Part shown: positions 50,120 through 62,040 of the stretch, one piece after another
Position numbering within the stretch: position 1 is the stretch's first letter
Layout of the letters: every line of letters begins with the position of its first letter
Notes under the pieces: model-generated
What the model was told of the DNA's origin: nothing
The model's database searches: none
The model's input: the letters and a program-made list of their open reading frames with translations, nothing else
Assembly: GCF_947179515.1 (NCBI RefSeq)
Contig: NC_067481.1
Location: 39,967,704 to 40,031,703, forward strand
Length of the DNA stretch: 64,000 bases
Source of the DNA: Apodemus sylvaticus
Taxonomy: Eukaryota; Chordata; Mammalia; Rodentia; Muridae
Direction of reading: 5' to 3'
Program-made: the position numbers and the translations under genes

Positions 50120-50523
50120 CTAACAACTCGGGGCTGGAGAGATGGCTCAGAGGTTAAGAGCACTGGTTGCTCTTCCAGAGGTACTGAGTTCAAATCCCAG
50201 AAACCACATGGTAGCTCACAACCATCTGTAATGGGATCCGACACCCTCTTCTGGCCTGCAGTCATATATATGCAGGCAGAATGCTATATACAGAATAAAT
50301 CTTAAAAAAAAAAAAATCAAGACTCAGTGAAACAGTATTCGGCAAAACCAGAACGGGGAACTGGGAAGGGGTGGAAGGGAGGACAGGGGAAGAGAAGGGG
50401 GCTTACAGGACTTTCAGGGAGTGGGGGGGGGGCTAGAAAAGGGGAAATCATTTGAAATGTAAATAAATTATATCGAATAAAAAAATTAAAAAAAAAGAAT
50501 ATAAAAAAAAATCCTAACAACTC
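50120..50523 (+). mobile_element. B2 SINE joined to a truncated L1 3' end
   Basis: B2 (50130-50316, GGGCTGGAGAGATGGCTCAG, with poly(A)) is immediately followed by the last 180 bp of an L1 (50317-50497) and a second A-rich tail. One direct repeat, CTAACAACTC, flanks the whole composite (50120-50129 and 50514-50523). Confidence 0.88.
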
Positions 50524-50629
50524 TACAAAAGCAGAGTACAGAGTTAATGGAAAGGTAAATGAGAAACGGTGAAGCCTAAGGTCCCAAGGTGAGACACATC
50601 CGGTCAGCTACAGATGCCAGGAATTACCT

Positions 50630-51076
50630 GGGCCCACAACATTCTTTTCTGCACTAAAAGAGATGGCGTTTTCTAGCAACCCTCCTTTTCCTGCATACTT
50701 TCCCCTCAGAATATAGCAACACCTCCACGTAAACCCAAAGGGTACTCATCACTCCTCTTCTATAGCAGCTATTAATTAATGGCCAGATGTTCTCCAGATA
50801 GCAGGGCCAGCGCCTTAGTGACCTTGGCACCTAAAACAGATAAATCACTTCAAAAGTCAACCTACCCATAAACCTCTTACCCGATAAGTGGTGCCAAGAC
50901 TTAGAAATCCCCACTTGCGATTTTTTCCTTTAAGAGCCCCTTTCCCTAGACCTCATGATCGCTCATCTAACCTGCTGTGTCAGGGAAGGATTGCATCCCA
51001 AGCTCCAGCTTGTGCTGAATCAACCCTCAGAGTTGCGTCCTTGTGGTCTTTGGGGTCTCCCGATCTGGGCACAACA
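50630..51076 (+). mobile_element. ERV LTR, sense
   Basis: Its 3' part (CCTTTAAGAGCCCCTTTCCC, GTGTCAGGGAAGGATTGCAT, terminal GGGCACAACA) matches the LTR at 28880-29138. The poly(A) signal is degraded (AATCAACCCTC). The left boundary is approximate. Confidence 0.65.
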
Positions 51077-51423
51077 TAAGTGCTAACTAAGAAGTTAGTC
51101 CATGATCCAGGATCATGTAGTTAATTAACACCATGACTAACATGTTATGCTTATGTTGCTTGATTGAGACTTCTAGAATCACATAAAATGTTCATTTAAA
51201 ATACTGAATTTTAAACAGTAAAATTTGTTAGGTTTGGATCTAGGGTTTGTTTGTTTTTTAAGTTCCCTAAGTGCATAATATTATTTTCCTAGAACCCATG
51301 TTTCACAAAAATAAGTGGTTTACATTAAAAACAAGAAAATTGGTCAATGTATGTGCTACTCAGCTTTCCCCTAATGTGACAAAATATGCAAGATAGTCAA
51401 CTCTTTGGGGGCAGGAGGGTTGA

Positions 51424-51553
51424 TTTGAGACAGGGTTTCTCTGGCTATCCTGGAACTCTCTCTATGTAAACCAGGCTGGCCTCCAACTGAGAGATCCTTG
51501 TGGCTCTGCTTCCCAAGTGCTGAGATTAAAGGAATGTGGCACCACAGCCACCT
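51424..51553 (-). mobile_element. B1 SINE
   Basis: Antisense B1 (GAGACAGGGTTTCTCTGGCT, GCTGAGATTAAAGGAATGTG). Confidence 0.88.
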
Positions 51554-52199
51554 AAGATAATCAAGGAGGAGGAAGGTTTTGCTTAGATTCCCTGTGAGAT
51601 TTCAGTTTACATCCCTTTGGACCTGCAGCAGCTTGGTACAACATGATGGGAACACGTATCAAAACTACTGACTGCTCATTTTATGACATCGGGAAGCAAA
51701 GACAGAGACTACGACTACAATTCCTGAGGGCACGACTCCAAAGGACAAACTCCTTTCTACTAAGCACAGCTTTCTAAAGGTTCCATCTCCTCCCCACGGT
51801 ATGACAGGCTGGTGAGCAAGCCTTTAATACATGGGTATTTAGGGGAAACTCACTCAAACTATAGCAATATGCAACAAGACTGCTTTTGTTGCAGCCAAAT
51901 TTTCTACTAGACTAATCACCCAGATCAGGGCTCACCAACTCTGATAATCAGAAGAAATCCAGGATAGCGTGTTTTATGCATAAAGTTTTGTTGACACCAG
52001 ATCATGAACATTCATTCACTGCTATTTTTGACTGCTTCTTCATTCGTAAGAGAGAAACCAATAGCTGCAACAAAGCCTGCATAGAATGCAAAGCTAAAAA
52101 TATTTATGGAAGAAGTTTGAGGGTATTTTGTGGTTTATATTGTGCCTATATTGTGGTTTTTAAGTACAAGTAAATTAGACAGAGCCAAGATCCTTTTTA
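51554..52199. other. Intergenic sequence
   Basis: No gene or recognisable repeat. A 65-codon ORF near 51976 lacks family features. Confidence 0.4.
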
Positions 52200-52200
52200 T

Positions 52201-52412
52201 AAAATGCAAGAAGGTGGGCTGGAGAGATGACTCAGAGATTAAGAGCACTGAGTGCTGTTCCAGAAATCCTGAGTTCAATTCTCAGAAACCACCTGGTGCC
52301 TCACAACCATCTGTAATGGGATCCAATGCCCTCTTCTGGCGCGTCTGAAGACAGCAACAGTCTACTCAGATACATAAAATAAATAAGTACATCTTTTCTA
52401 AAAACGCAAGAA
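52201..52412 (+). mobile_element. B2 SINE
   Basis: B2 starts near 52215 (GGGCTGGAGAGATGACTCAG) and ends AATAAGTACATCTTTTC. The flanks AAAATGCAAGAAGG and AAAACGCAAGAATGG look like a diverged target-site duplication. Confidence 0.88.
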
Positions 52413-52695
52413 TGGAAAATTCAAGAATGTTTCACAAAGCATTCATACGTAACAAGAATACTAAACTGAATCCTGTAGTAATCAGGGGGGAATGGAAATG
52501 GAAGTAAATGATTCTACCAGTGTGTGGGTTCACAGTGGTTGAGTCGCCTTCCTTGGTAAGCTTTTTAATGAGTGAATAGAAGAAGCTATTCAGGAGGCTG
52601 GGGCAGGACTGCTGAGTGACTTCCCAGAGAGACACAAAATTAACATCTGCTAATTTCTGATAGCATAAAAAGACTGAAGAATAATTCCTCAAGCT

Positions 52696-53100
52696 CTGTT
52701 AGTTTCTTTTCTCATCGCTGTGAGAAAATGCCTGACAAAAGCAAGATGGAGGAGAAAGGGGAGACACAACAAATCTCAGCAGGAAAGACACAGTGGCCGA
52801 GTGGGGGTGAGTGGTCACAAGGTCACAGCTGTAGTCCAGAAGCAGAGACTGATACTGGTCCTCAGTTAAGCTTCTCTTTCTGGTTCAGCACAGAATCCAT
52901 AACCATGGAATGGTGCCATCCATATGGTGGGGAGCGAGGAAGAGGGTGTCTTCCGGCTTCCGGTACCCTGGTGCCATTCACAAAGGTGGGGTGGATCATC
53001 TTCCCACTTCTGGTAAATGATTCCTCACAGATGTGCTCTGAACCTTGTCTCTTGTAATTCTGAATCCTGCCAAGTTGACAATCTGTGTTAACCATCATTC
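52696..53100 (-). mobile_element. Murid interspersed repeat, LTR-like
   Basis: CTGTGAGAAAATGCCTGACA and GCCAAGTTGACAATCTGTGT blocks mark the same class of element as 37205-37612, in the opposite orientation. Confidence 0.5.
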
Positions 53101-53727
53101 AAATTCCTCTTGGAAGCTAAAATGAGTTTGTTGGGGGTTACTTATAAAGCAGTATAAGATCCCAAACAGCAGTATTTCCCTGAAGTCACCGACCACCTAC
53201 CTACCAAGAACAGCTGTGACTGCAGCAGGATTTGTGCAGACCCAGGTTCAGAGCTTCTAGCTAGGGTTAAAGCTGCAAACGTGACAGTAAGGTTAGACAG
53301 CACAAGGCACAGGCAAAGCCAGACTCCAGTAGTTCTGTGTCTCAGGGTCTCAGCACACTGTCTGGCAGCTGGTGGCTTGGTTTGCTTCTGGCTGGCATGT
53401 AGGACAGCTCTGTGGAAGCTTGCTGAAGATGAAGTTTACTCTAGCTAGCATTAGGGGTGAGGTTGATGCATCACTACAAGGAAGCTCATACGACTAACCG
53501 TAGCCAAACACTGGACCGAAAGCCTAAGGGAAACATGTCACTTCAGGACCAACACAGTTAAGTCAGTGTGCCCTCAAGCCTTTCCCTTAGCAAAGTCTGC
53601 AGATGCAGACAGAAGCATCCTAAATGCCCAGGCCACCACTTCAACGGATTTGACTTGTGACTCATAAGAACAGAGCTCTTGGACTATGCATCAGCTTTGC
53701 CTGAGTGCTCACTAGAAACACAGAATC
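53101..53727. other. Intergenic sequence
   Basis: Nothing recognisable. Confidence 0.4.
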
Positions 53728-53771
<44 letters not shown>

Positions 53772-53908
53772 GAGACAGGGTTTCTCTGTGTAGCCGTGGC
53801 TGTCCTGGAATTCACTCTGTAGGTGAGGCTGATTTCAAACTCAGAAATCTGCCTGCCTCTGCCTCCCAAGTGCTGGGATTACAGGCGTGCGCCACCACCG
53901 CCCTACTC
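53728..53908 (-). mobile_element. B1 SINE with (TTG)n tail
   Basis: (TTG)15 at 53728-53772 is the expanded tail of an antisense B1 (GAGACAGGGTTTCTCTGTGT to GGCGTGCGCCACCACCGCCC). Confidence 0.92.
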
Positions 53909-54026
53909 CAACCTATAGACTCAGGGGCTTCTGGGGAAATCCTGGAAATCTGCTAAAATAAGCCCAAGAGGGGATTCTCACGTAGATGAATTTTGGAAAC
54001 CAATTACCTATTCCACATAGTTCTTA

Positions 54027-54030
<4 letters not shown>

Positions 54031-54072
<42 letters not shown>
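54031..54072. repeat. (GT)n microsatellite
   Basis: About 21 perfect GT units. Confidence 0.95.
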
Positions 54073-54074
<2 letters not shown>

Positions 54075-54234
54075 CGAAAATCTGCTGGGTTGTTACTTTA
54101 GTTCCTGCCTATGCTCCTCCTTAGCATCTCAGGCATATCCATCACTTTATTGCCACACCCAGTCATAAAATGTTTTTCCAAATAACACTTCAATCTCAAA
54201 ATTGTTTTAACTTTAGTTATCATTATTATTATTG

Positions 54235-54400
54235 TGTGTGGTGCACATGCATGCACATGTATGGACATTCACATGCCATAGTACATGTGTGGAAGTGAGA
54301 GGACAACATTGTGAAATTAGTTTTCACCTACCTTTGTGTGGGTTCTGGGGATCAAATTCAGGTTACCCTCTTATTAATCTCCTCTGGAAACTCCTCCTAA
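54235..54400 (-). mobile_element. B4/B3-like SINE, diverged
   Basis: GAGAGGACAACATTGTGAAA and GTGGGTTCTGGGGATCAAAT are hallmarks of antisense B3/B4-group SINEs. Confidence 0.55.
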
Positions 54401-55461
54401 ACACACCCTGAAATAATGGTTTATCCAGGTAATAATTAGCCCAGGGATGTTGATGCCACAGAATTAATTGTCACAATGAACAACTGTGATCTTTGTGAAG
54501 GTACACCTGGTGTACGACAGTCAGGGAGCAATCCTGTTGGCCACCACGTCTGTGCCTTTGCCCCACCAGCAGGGAGTAATGGAATAGAAATTAATACAAA
54601 GGACCAAATGGGGGACAGCCGGTTCTCAGCAAGGGTCTTAAACCTGCTGGAGGCATGCTGTGAGTGGAGGTTTGTGGACAGACCAGCCATCCAGTGGAAT
54701 TAACAAAACCCATCTGAGCTAAGGCACCAAAACTTAGGAAAGACTGCCACATCTTACCTCTGACTAAACCAGCCCATGATTGTAGCCTATGGCGGTTCTC
54801 AGGCTCCGCTCACTATAACATCACTGTAGGAGTTTTAAAGGTGCCAAATCCAGGTACAAATTACATTTGAAACTTTGGAAGTAAGACACCCCCCCACACA
54901 CACTGAACTTTAGGAACCCTCCTGGCTGACTCCAAGGTAAGCTCAACTTTGGAATTACCTCTCTAAAGTAAGCCATTCCTTATGCGGGCGTCACCATCAG
55001 GAAATAGATGCTTGAATAAGAGGGTATTCACTCCAAAGAAGGTGGCCAGGTATAATACTGGAAGACTCAAGAAAATTCAACTTCTGGGCAAAAAAACAGT
55101 AGTCTATATGCTAAATATACACAAGGTATACATATCCTTACAGAGTACTCATTCTGTATTTTCATTTGTCACCTGAGACTCACCACAGAGATAACCATGG
55201 AAAACATTCTCCCAGAAAGCAAAGAGGCGAACAACAGAGGATACAGTCAAGTTTCTCCGCTGGCTACCAGCAGGGAGTCCTTGCTAGCTATAGCAGCTTT
55301 GCTAGGCTGGCACTAGTATGAACAAGCATGAACACAGAGCCCAGCACCTGACAAGCTCTCAGCAAACGTCAGCTGTCATTCGGTAGTGGCTCATGAATGA
55401 AGATGAGCGTCCGTGCACACACAGAATGCGCTACTTTTACCAGTAGAGAGTTTCCCTAAAG
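54401..55461. other. Intergenic sequence
   Basis: No gene or assigned repeat. Confidence 0.4.
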
Positions 55462-55672
55462 CATGATTCTCAGCCTTCCTAATGGGTACCCTTTAATACA
55501 GTTCCTCATGCAGTGGTGACCCCGACCATTGTTTTTGTTGCTACTTCATAGCTGTAATTTTGCTACTGTTATGAATCGTAATGCAAATATCCAAATTTTT
55601 CCAATGGTCTTAGGCATCCCTCAAAAGGGTCACAACCTGCAAGTTGAGAATCAGTGCCCTAGACTATATCAA
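55462..55672. mobile_element. URR1-like hAT-Charlie DNA transposon (MITE)
   Basis: Ends ATTCTCAGCCTTCCTAATG and GCAAGTTGAGAATCAG form imperfect inverted termini. Internal TTTAATACAGTTCCTCATG and TTTTGCTACTGTTATGAATC match the rodent URR1 consensus as remembered. Non-coding. Confidence 0.8.
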
Positions 55673-56269
55673 TTATAATTTGATTTTGTAATCAATTATT
55701 TATAAAATATGATTAGTTATAAAACAGTTATAAAACTAGTGTCAGTTTCCATTTCTCAGGAAGCCATCCTCTGGGAAACATCTGGTATACTAGTGTAGTG
55801 CTCTGCCCATCCTTGTGGCTTTGGCCTCTTATGTCCCTGTCCTCTTGCAGTGTCCCTGTCGATTAGCAGTTGTGATGCTCCCTGATATTTTTATTGTGAT
55901 GTCTTCAGTGTGCTAAAGACAACGCAAGCCAAGCTATCCAGTAAGCATTTGTTGCATGATACATGTGGTTTGATTTCTCCCTTAGAAAGCTAATCACACT
56001 CATGGATTCCCAGAGGGTATTGGAAAAAAGCTGAAGAGAAGGGGGAGGGGCGATGAAGAGGAAGTCATATTATACAACACCATTAAAAAAAAATAAAAAT
56101 ACAGTGCAAAAACAAAGTGGGACACATAAGCAATATTTAAGAAGAAATCCAGAGCAGGCCTGGGCTTTAGGGTGGAACCACAGAAGAGAAATCCTTTAGA
56201 ACTGTAGAGATGAGCATTTCCTCCTCATTCAACTAACAGATGTTACACTTCCGTGCTACTTCCAGAACC

Positions 56270-56735
56270 TCTCAGAGTTCAGTTTCAGGTCAGTGATGAA
56301 TGCCTGGGCCCAGTACTGGCTGGGGTCAGCTCAGACATGCCAGCTTCTCTTAACTTGGAAACTGCAGAAAATGGTGGAATGGTGGGACCTTAATGACATC
56401 CACAGAGAACTCCTGTGTCCCTGCATCCTTCTCTTCCTATACATTTCAAGGCCTGACCTTAAGTCCCCAAATTTTCTCCAATCTTAGGGTTCATGTACCT
56501 ACTTTAAGAGTCTATGACATCTTTGGAAAGCCAGCTTCCTTATGAGTCTCCTTGTCTTCACAGGGCCCAGGCCAGCTCAGAGCATCTAGGACTACAGAGA
56601 ATCAGGTACTATCAGGGAGCCTCTCTCAGCCCCAACAGCTTCCTGGTCATGTAATAACCATGCACAGTCTCTGTGGGATCTTCCATGAGGTCATTAAGAA
56701 ACAGCAGGTAGCTGGACTCTGCAGCAGGCATGTCT
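56270..56735 (-). pseudogene. CC-chemokine pseudogene, CCL18-like (exons 2 and 3)
   Basis: Exon 2 (about 56610-56735, acceptor TTTCACAG) encodes S-P-A-T-C-C-F-L-M-T-S-W-K-I-P-Q-R, then a 1-bp deletion shifts the frame before the equivalent of DYxETS. Exon 3 (about 56277-56361, acceptor TTTTCTGCAG) reads KRSWHV, a TGA at 56331-56333 in place of the fourth conserved cysteine, then ADPSQYWAQAFITDLKLN. A TGA one base out of frame marks the old stop. The intron is 248 bp. TSW-x-IPQ and DLKLN recall human CCL18 more than CCL3 or CCL4. It lies about 22 kb beyond Ccl3 and convergent with it, the position and orientation of human CCL18. Exon 1 was not found. CC-chemokine identity is firm; the CCL18 assignment is inference from remembered sequence. 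Confidence 0.78.
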
Positions 56736-57782
56736 CTGTGAAAGACACACTGGAAAAGCCTAAGGAGTTGTACAGAAGATAAGGCCAGCTAGCCACTCTA
56801 TGCCCCGGCCCCGAGGAACAGGAAGAAGTGCGTGCAGACAGCACTCACAGAGGACAAAGGAAAATGGCATATGCTTCCCCAGATATTTTTGCTAGATTTC
56901 TGTATTTTTCCTTTTTTGGGGTGTTTCTTGGTTTTGGTTTTGAGACTCTATATCTCTCTACAGGGAATTTAATTTTCCAATCAAATGACTTCCACTTCTG
57001 CTTGAGAAATGGCACCTAGGGCCCATCAGAAGTCAAGCTCTACCACAATCTCTACCAGTAGGGCCTATTTGTCAACAGTCTACTTCTTGTCAAAATCTGC
57101 TAGGCCTCCCTTTCCCATCCAGAAACTATGACTCAGTGCCTCCTAGAACAGAATAGAATTGCTAAAACCTTTCTCGAAGAATATTTTGGGAAATAATCTA
57201 GAAGTCCCTCTGGAGTTCTCTATTTAGAGGGTGTCAGGCTCATACTTCGACAATGTGGTCCCAGTCATAGCCAGACACAGAAACGAAGGACAGGCTCACC
57301 GGAGGCCAAGGAGGTGTAAGAAAAAGGGGTTTCAGTGAAGAAGATACTTCCTGGATCTAAGACATAGCCACTCTTTAGAGGAACTCTGGGGCTTTGGAAG
57401 TGGAACACCAGGAGACAAAGAAGAAACTGTTAACCATGTTACTGTTATCCACACTGTATGGACCAGGAGAGCCTTAGGTTACAAACAGTTTTCAAGAATG
57501 GCTAGGGAAATGGTTTTCACAGTGTGAGGTGTGATGGTATGTGGATGGGTAGCTAATGACTTCTCATCAGAGCAGATCTGCATACCAAGCATTCTTCCTG
57601 CAGAGCTGAGCCTTCTGACAGCCTCCCCAGTTGTCCCAACAGTGCCATGTGCCATGGGGGCTGATGCCATGGAGTCTTGAAAAGCGCAGTGCAAGCTAAG
57701 ACCACGCCTTACATGGAGATAGCAGAATTAGAGAAGCCACAGCTACAGGAGAAGCAGTATAGAGGGTGGCAGAGGGAGTGGT
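56736..57782. other. Region upstream of the CCL18-like pseudogene
   Basis: No exon 1 could be recognised. A donor-like GGTGAGCC on minus near 57300 is the only weak candidate. No clear repeats. Confidence 0.4.
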
Positions 57783-57985
57783 ATGTCATTTCTGTTATCC
57801 TAGCACGTGGGAGGCTGAAGCAGGAGGACTGCCCAAAGTTCATGGCCAGTGTGTGCTACCTAGTGAGTTCAAGGCCAGTCTGGTATATGTGTATGTACAT
57901 GTGCATGTATAGATATCATGTATATCATGTACATGTATGTGTGCCTACACATGTATATATATATATGTATATATCCTATGCATGT
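57783..57985 (+). repeat. B1-like fragment and (TATG)n simple repeat
   Basis: CTAGCACGTGGGAGGCTGAA with AGTTCAAGGCCAGTCTGG is B1-derived. TATG/CATG alternations continue to about 57985. Confidence 0.65.
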
Positions 57986-58154
57986 TCATATACATTGTAT
58001 ATATGTATACAGAGAGACTTTTCGCAAAAATATCTATATTCCATATCTAATGCATATTAATAATTATAATCCAGTGTCAAACCTCTCATAAAAACTATGA
58101 CTGCTGTGATGAGTTAAACAACTATTTAGAAGCTGAGCTCATCACTCTTTCTTG

Positions 58155-58250
58155 TTTTGAGACAGAGCCTTGCTCTGTAGTTCAGGCTGGCCTTAAACTT
58201 GCTCTGCCACGAAGTCCTCCTGTCTGTTCCTCCAGAATGCTGGGATTACA
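58155..58250 (-). mobile_element. B1-related SINE fragment
   Basis: GAGACAGAGCCTTGCTCTGT and ATGCTGGGATTACAGG, antisense and diverged. Confidence 0.65.
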
Positions 58251-58569
58251 GGCTGAGTTCATTGGTCTTATCACATCTTCAGCCTGCGTGTCAATCTCTG
58301 ATGTCCACTTTACTGGCTAACATTTTTTTTCTTAGAAACATCCAAGCTACATGATGTCACAATCCTTCACATTCAGGGTGTGGTTGAAACCTTACTTATA
58401 CAGCCCACGCCACAATACACCAATCACATTACTCTCTGTGGTCAGAGAGGTGCTAGCGCAGCATGGGTCAGAGTTTGGCTCTATGGGAGGAAGTGTTCAT
58501 CAGTAGATATCTATTACTGGAGTCACACTAGTGTCCTATCTCTTCTCACCACCCGCAACATTTCCATAC

Positions 58570-58700
58570 AGTCAGTATCAACTAGAATAACCGAGTTATT
58601 CTTGTATATCCTGAGTCCGTGGTTGGCACCATACCCCAGGGTGTGCACTAAGTCATTTCTTCCAGTCATTCTTAGCCTTAATTCCTCAAGGTCAAATAGG
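58570..58700 (+). pseudogene. Second Ccl3-promoter-like remnant
   Basis: TTATTCTTGTATATCCTGAG (58596-58615) and CCGTGGTTGGC align with the Ccl3 block at 33241-33272. CATTCTTAGCCTTAATTCCT resembles the CATTGCTGTGCTTAAAATT that follows in Ccl3. No TATA box, exon or open frame remains. It is divergent from the CCL18-like pseudogene, 1.9 kb away. The homology is short and could be coincidental. Confidence 0.35.
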
Positions 58701-59059
58701 GAACATGGCTGGAGCCCAGCTACACTCCAGTCTTTTACTACTGTTAGATAATAGAGTCCATAGTAATATCAACCACTTAGGCAAAAGTTAATGGTTGTGA
58801 GATAGTGATTGAAGAAGGGAAAGTGTACACAATGAAAGTACAGACACAGCCTGGAAAAACAGTCGGAGACTGTGCTAAGATGCTCACACCATTTTAAGTT
58901 GTGAGATAAGAGAAAAAAATGTACTGAAAGATATCTGATTAAAAAAACAAAAAAGAGGAAAGGAGAATTAAAAAGCTATTTTAAGATATAAATATTTATG
59001 CTTCTCAAGATAATCATGATAAATACAAGAAACCAGATTAGAAAAGAATACATCCTGTA

Positions 59060-59140
59060 ATTCACACCAGTACTTACGTAGCTGAGCCAGAGGATGAACA
59101 GTTCAAGGCCAGCATAAGCTACATTGCAAGACACTTCAAA
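59060..59140 (+). mobile_element. B1-like SINE fragment
   Basis: GAGCCAGAGGATGAACAGTT and CAAGGCCAGCATAAGCTACA match a diverged B1/B4 body. Confidence 0.5.
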
Positions 59141-59478
59141 AAGCCAACAAGTAAAAAGTATAAGTACCCAAGGGATATGCATATGTTATCTGCAAATACT
59201 GTGCCATTTTGTATAAGAAACTTGAGGTTCCTCAGACTCTAGTGTCTATCAGAGTCCTGCAACTCGTTCCTAACATGCTCTGATGAACAAAGTAGATGAA
59301 GAAATGAGTGAAGACTTCTTGTTGAAAGGCAAATGAGGACCAGGAAGAAAGTTTGATCTCCACCTTTTTGTGAAGATCACAAAATTCACAACTGAGAACA
59401 AAAATACTATAAAGGTGGTATTTTGGCCCCTGGTGCAGATGAAGCCAGTTGAAATGCTTTTGAGTTCCTCTCTGGAGG

Positions 59479-59575
59479 AAATCAGGAGCAAGACAAGGAT
59501 GTCCACTCTCTCCAAACATATTCACATTAGTACTTGAAGTGAAAATCATGCTACAAACCCTTTCATCAGCAGATG
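59479..59575 (+). repeat. L1 ORF2 fragment, first of a near-identical direct repeat pair
   Basis: The stretch is almost identical to 59909-59998 (AATCAGGAGCAAGACAAGGA through ACCCTTTCATC), with one extra CT here. It carries the L1 SGARQGCP motif. Confidence 0.85.
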
Positions 59576-59819
59576 AGACAACACAGGGTAAACATTGCCG
59601 AACTCTGTGGACTCTTAGAAGGCAGGCAGAATATAGAATACCAACAGCATGTAAACAGCAGGAAGGAATCAGCTTGTGAGAAGCAGACTACATAGTGGAC
59701 ACGGATTCTATGACCTTACACCACTGCTGTTTTGCAAGCTCCTGGGTCTGGACCATTCCCCTTTGTGTCTTTAATAAAATCCAGCATCTCTTCATGATAA
59801 AAGTCCTGGACATACAAGG

Positions 59820-60000
59820 GAAATTTCTGAGTATAATAAAGGTGATTCATAATAAGCCCACAGCCAACATCAACTTAAACAGAGAGGAACTCAAAGCATT
59901 TTCACTAAAATCAGGAGCAAGACAAGGATGTCCACTCTCCAAACATATTCACATTAGTACTTGAAGTGAAAATCATGCTACAAACCCTTTCATCTGCAAT
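59820..60000 (+). mobile_element. L1 ORF2 fragment
   Basis: NLNREELKAFSLKSGARQG resembles the reverse-transcriptase segment of L1 ORF2 that ends RQGCPLS. Truncated on both sides. Confidence 0.75.
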
Positions 60001-62040
60001 GACCTGCCTGCATGCATGCTGGTATAATAGTGCCATAGATGCTATGGGTGTAACTAACTGCTATCTGATTGGATTTAAGGACCACTCCATGAAATGAACA
60101 CATGCCCAACACTGTTTGGGTGGCCAAGAATGTAAGGCTAGATAGGTTATGGACCTAGGGAAAAACCACATACTATTTTTCTGCTAAAGGAACTTAGCAA
60201 TAAAATGACATCTACTGACATTCTGCTTTGCCCCTAGATCAGTGCCTTGCTCAGCCATCATCAGAGAAGCTTCCTTCTGCGATAGATGGGAACAAAGAGA
60301 GGGGCCTTCAATTGGACAATGTGCAGAGGTAAAAGACCTTTGAAAAGTCAGTGCTAAATAAGATGTCTTCATCAAATCCTTCCCTTTGGGTTCAGGGAAT
60401 TATAGGAGGAAGCAGGAAGAGAGTAAAAGCCAAAGGAGATAGATGATAGCAAGGAATCGGTGTTTTTCCAGACCCAACAGGGTGGATGCACATATGAACT
60501 CACAAGTACTGTGGCAGCAGGCATAAGACCTGCACAGGTTCAAGCCAGAGTCCCAGCACCCAGACAGGGAGGTGTGTGCATTTGTTATACTCCTTCTTAA
60601 TTTCTTTGAACTATGGAAATGCCACTGAGGGATGCTGCCTTCTCTAGAATCTCCCACACTCCAAGATGGTGATGTCCAGGGTCCCAGAGGGTCAGACAGA
60701 TGAGATGATGAGGAAGGATCTCTGTAGGGATGATTCTTGTACTCTCAGCAAAATAAATAAGATGGGTGTGTAAGAAGATGTAGGGGTGTGGGCTAAGCAA
60801 CAGACACGTGTATAGTGAAAACTCAAGAGACACTTTATACGTAGACCATGATTACCTAATCCAATCACAAAAGCAGCTCAGAAGAAGGCAAAAAGGCTCT
60901 GGATGTATTGAAAGATCGTCACCATAATTATCACTTATCAAAAGCTCTGTATAGTTGTTTTTTGTTTTTTTCTGGTACCAACAATGTACTAGGGATTCAT
61001 GTTAATCCTCTACTAGACACTGTCTCTATTCATCAGAACAACTCAGTAAAGTAGATATTGTTTGGTTCATTTCACAGGTATGAAAAACAAGATGAAGGAA
61101 AGATTATATCCTTACCTGGGCTTACGCAGTCATGAGCACTCGAAGTGAGAGTGGAGCAGAACATTGTGGTTCAAGTTCACCTTTGTGTGGACTCTGTGAC
61201 CCTCAGTAACCTCAAGTCCATATTTATAGTACCATACCTCAGCTTGTTTTGTGGATTAAATGAGTTAATGCTTGGCAACTCTTTTGAATGCAAACAAAAC
61301 AAAACCAGCTTGTCTTCATTTCCCTTTGTGTATGAAGAATGCTTATATAGAAGCAACTCTGTGTTATTTTTTAGTATTAGCAAAAAGAGGAATCCCTTCC
61401 TGCTATGTTTAATAGTTTTTATAGTTCAGGCATTATAATTATTTTAAAGATTTCTCTCAAAGGGATCTCATTCAGCCTGATAACAGCTGAAGAAGTTAGT
61501 AGTCAACCCCCCTATCCTTCATTCTCAACAAGGGAATTCTTACGTTGCTCATTTCCCAAAACACCTCATTTCATAGTCACGTATCTGCTTCTCCCTGATG
61601 TCTCTGGTCCAGCCAGCATCACCTCTCTCATCTGCACCCAGACACAGCTTCCAACTACATGAGGACCTCTCTCTCCAGTGCTTTGGCTGGAGGGTAAGGC
61701 TAGATTTAAACACTTCCATTATATGCCATGGCTTTTAAGACAGAAGCAAATGACAGTCTGCTTTCTGATGTCTAGTGCAGTGTGACCTTTGCCTTTCTCT
61801 CTATCTCTGCCCCATTCTCCCAATTACCCAAGCAACCTAAATTTAGTTCCCAAATTCACCAGCTTTCTCATCTGATCCTCTGAATAAGCTGTTTCCTGGT
61901 AAGGAGTAATCGCTTCTATCAGTTAAAATAATGATTCCCATATGGACATTCTAAAAAGTATCAAGATTGCTTTTAAGTTATTTACGAGGTAAACAATAAG
62001 CTGGTACAATTAGTTAATATGAGGATTCAGACCTAGCTTT
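60001..62040. other. Intergenic sequence
   Basis: No gene; ORFs up to 97 codons lack recognisable features and look like chance frames in AT-rich DNA. Confidence 0.45.
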
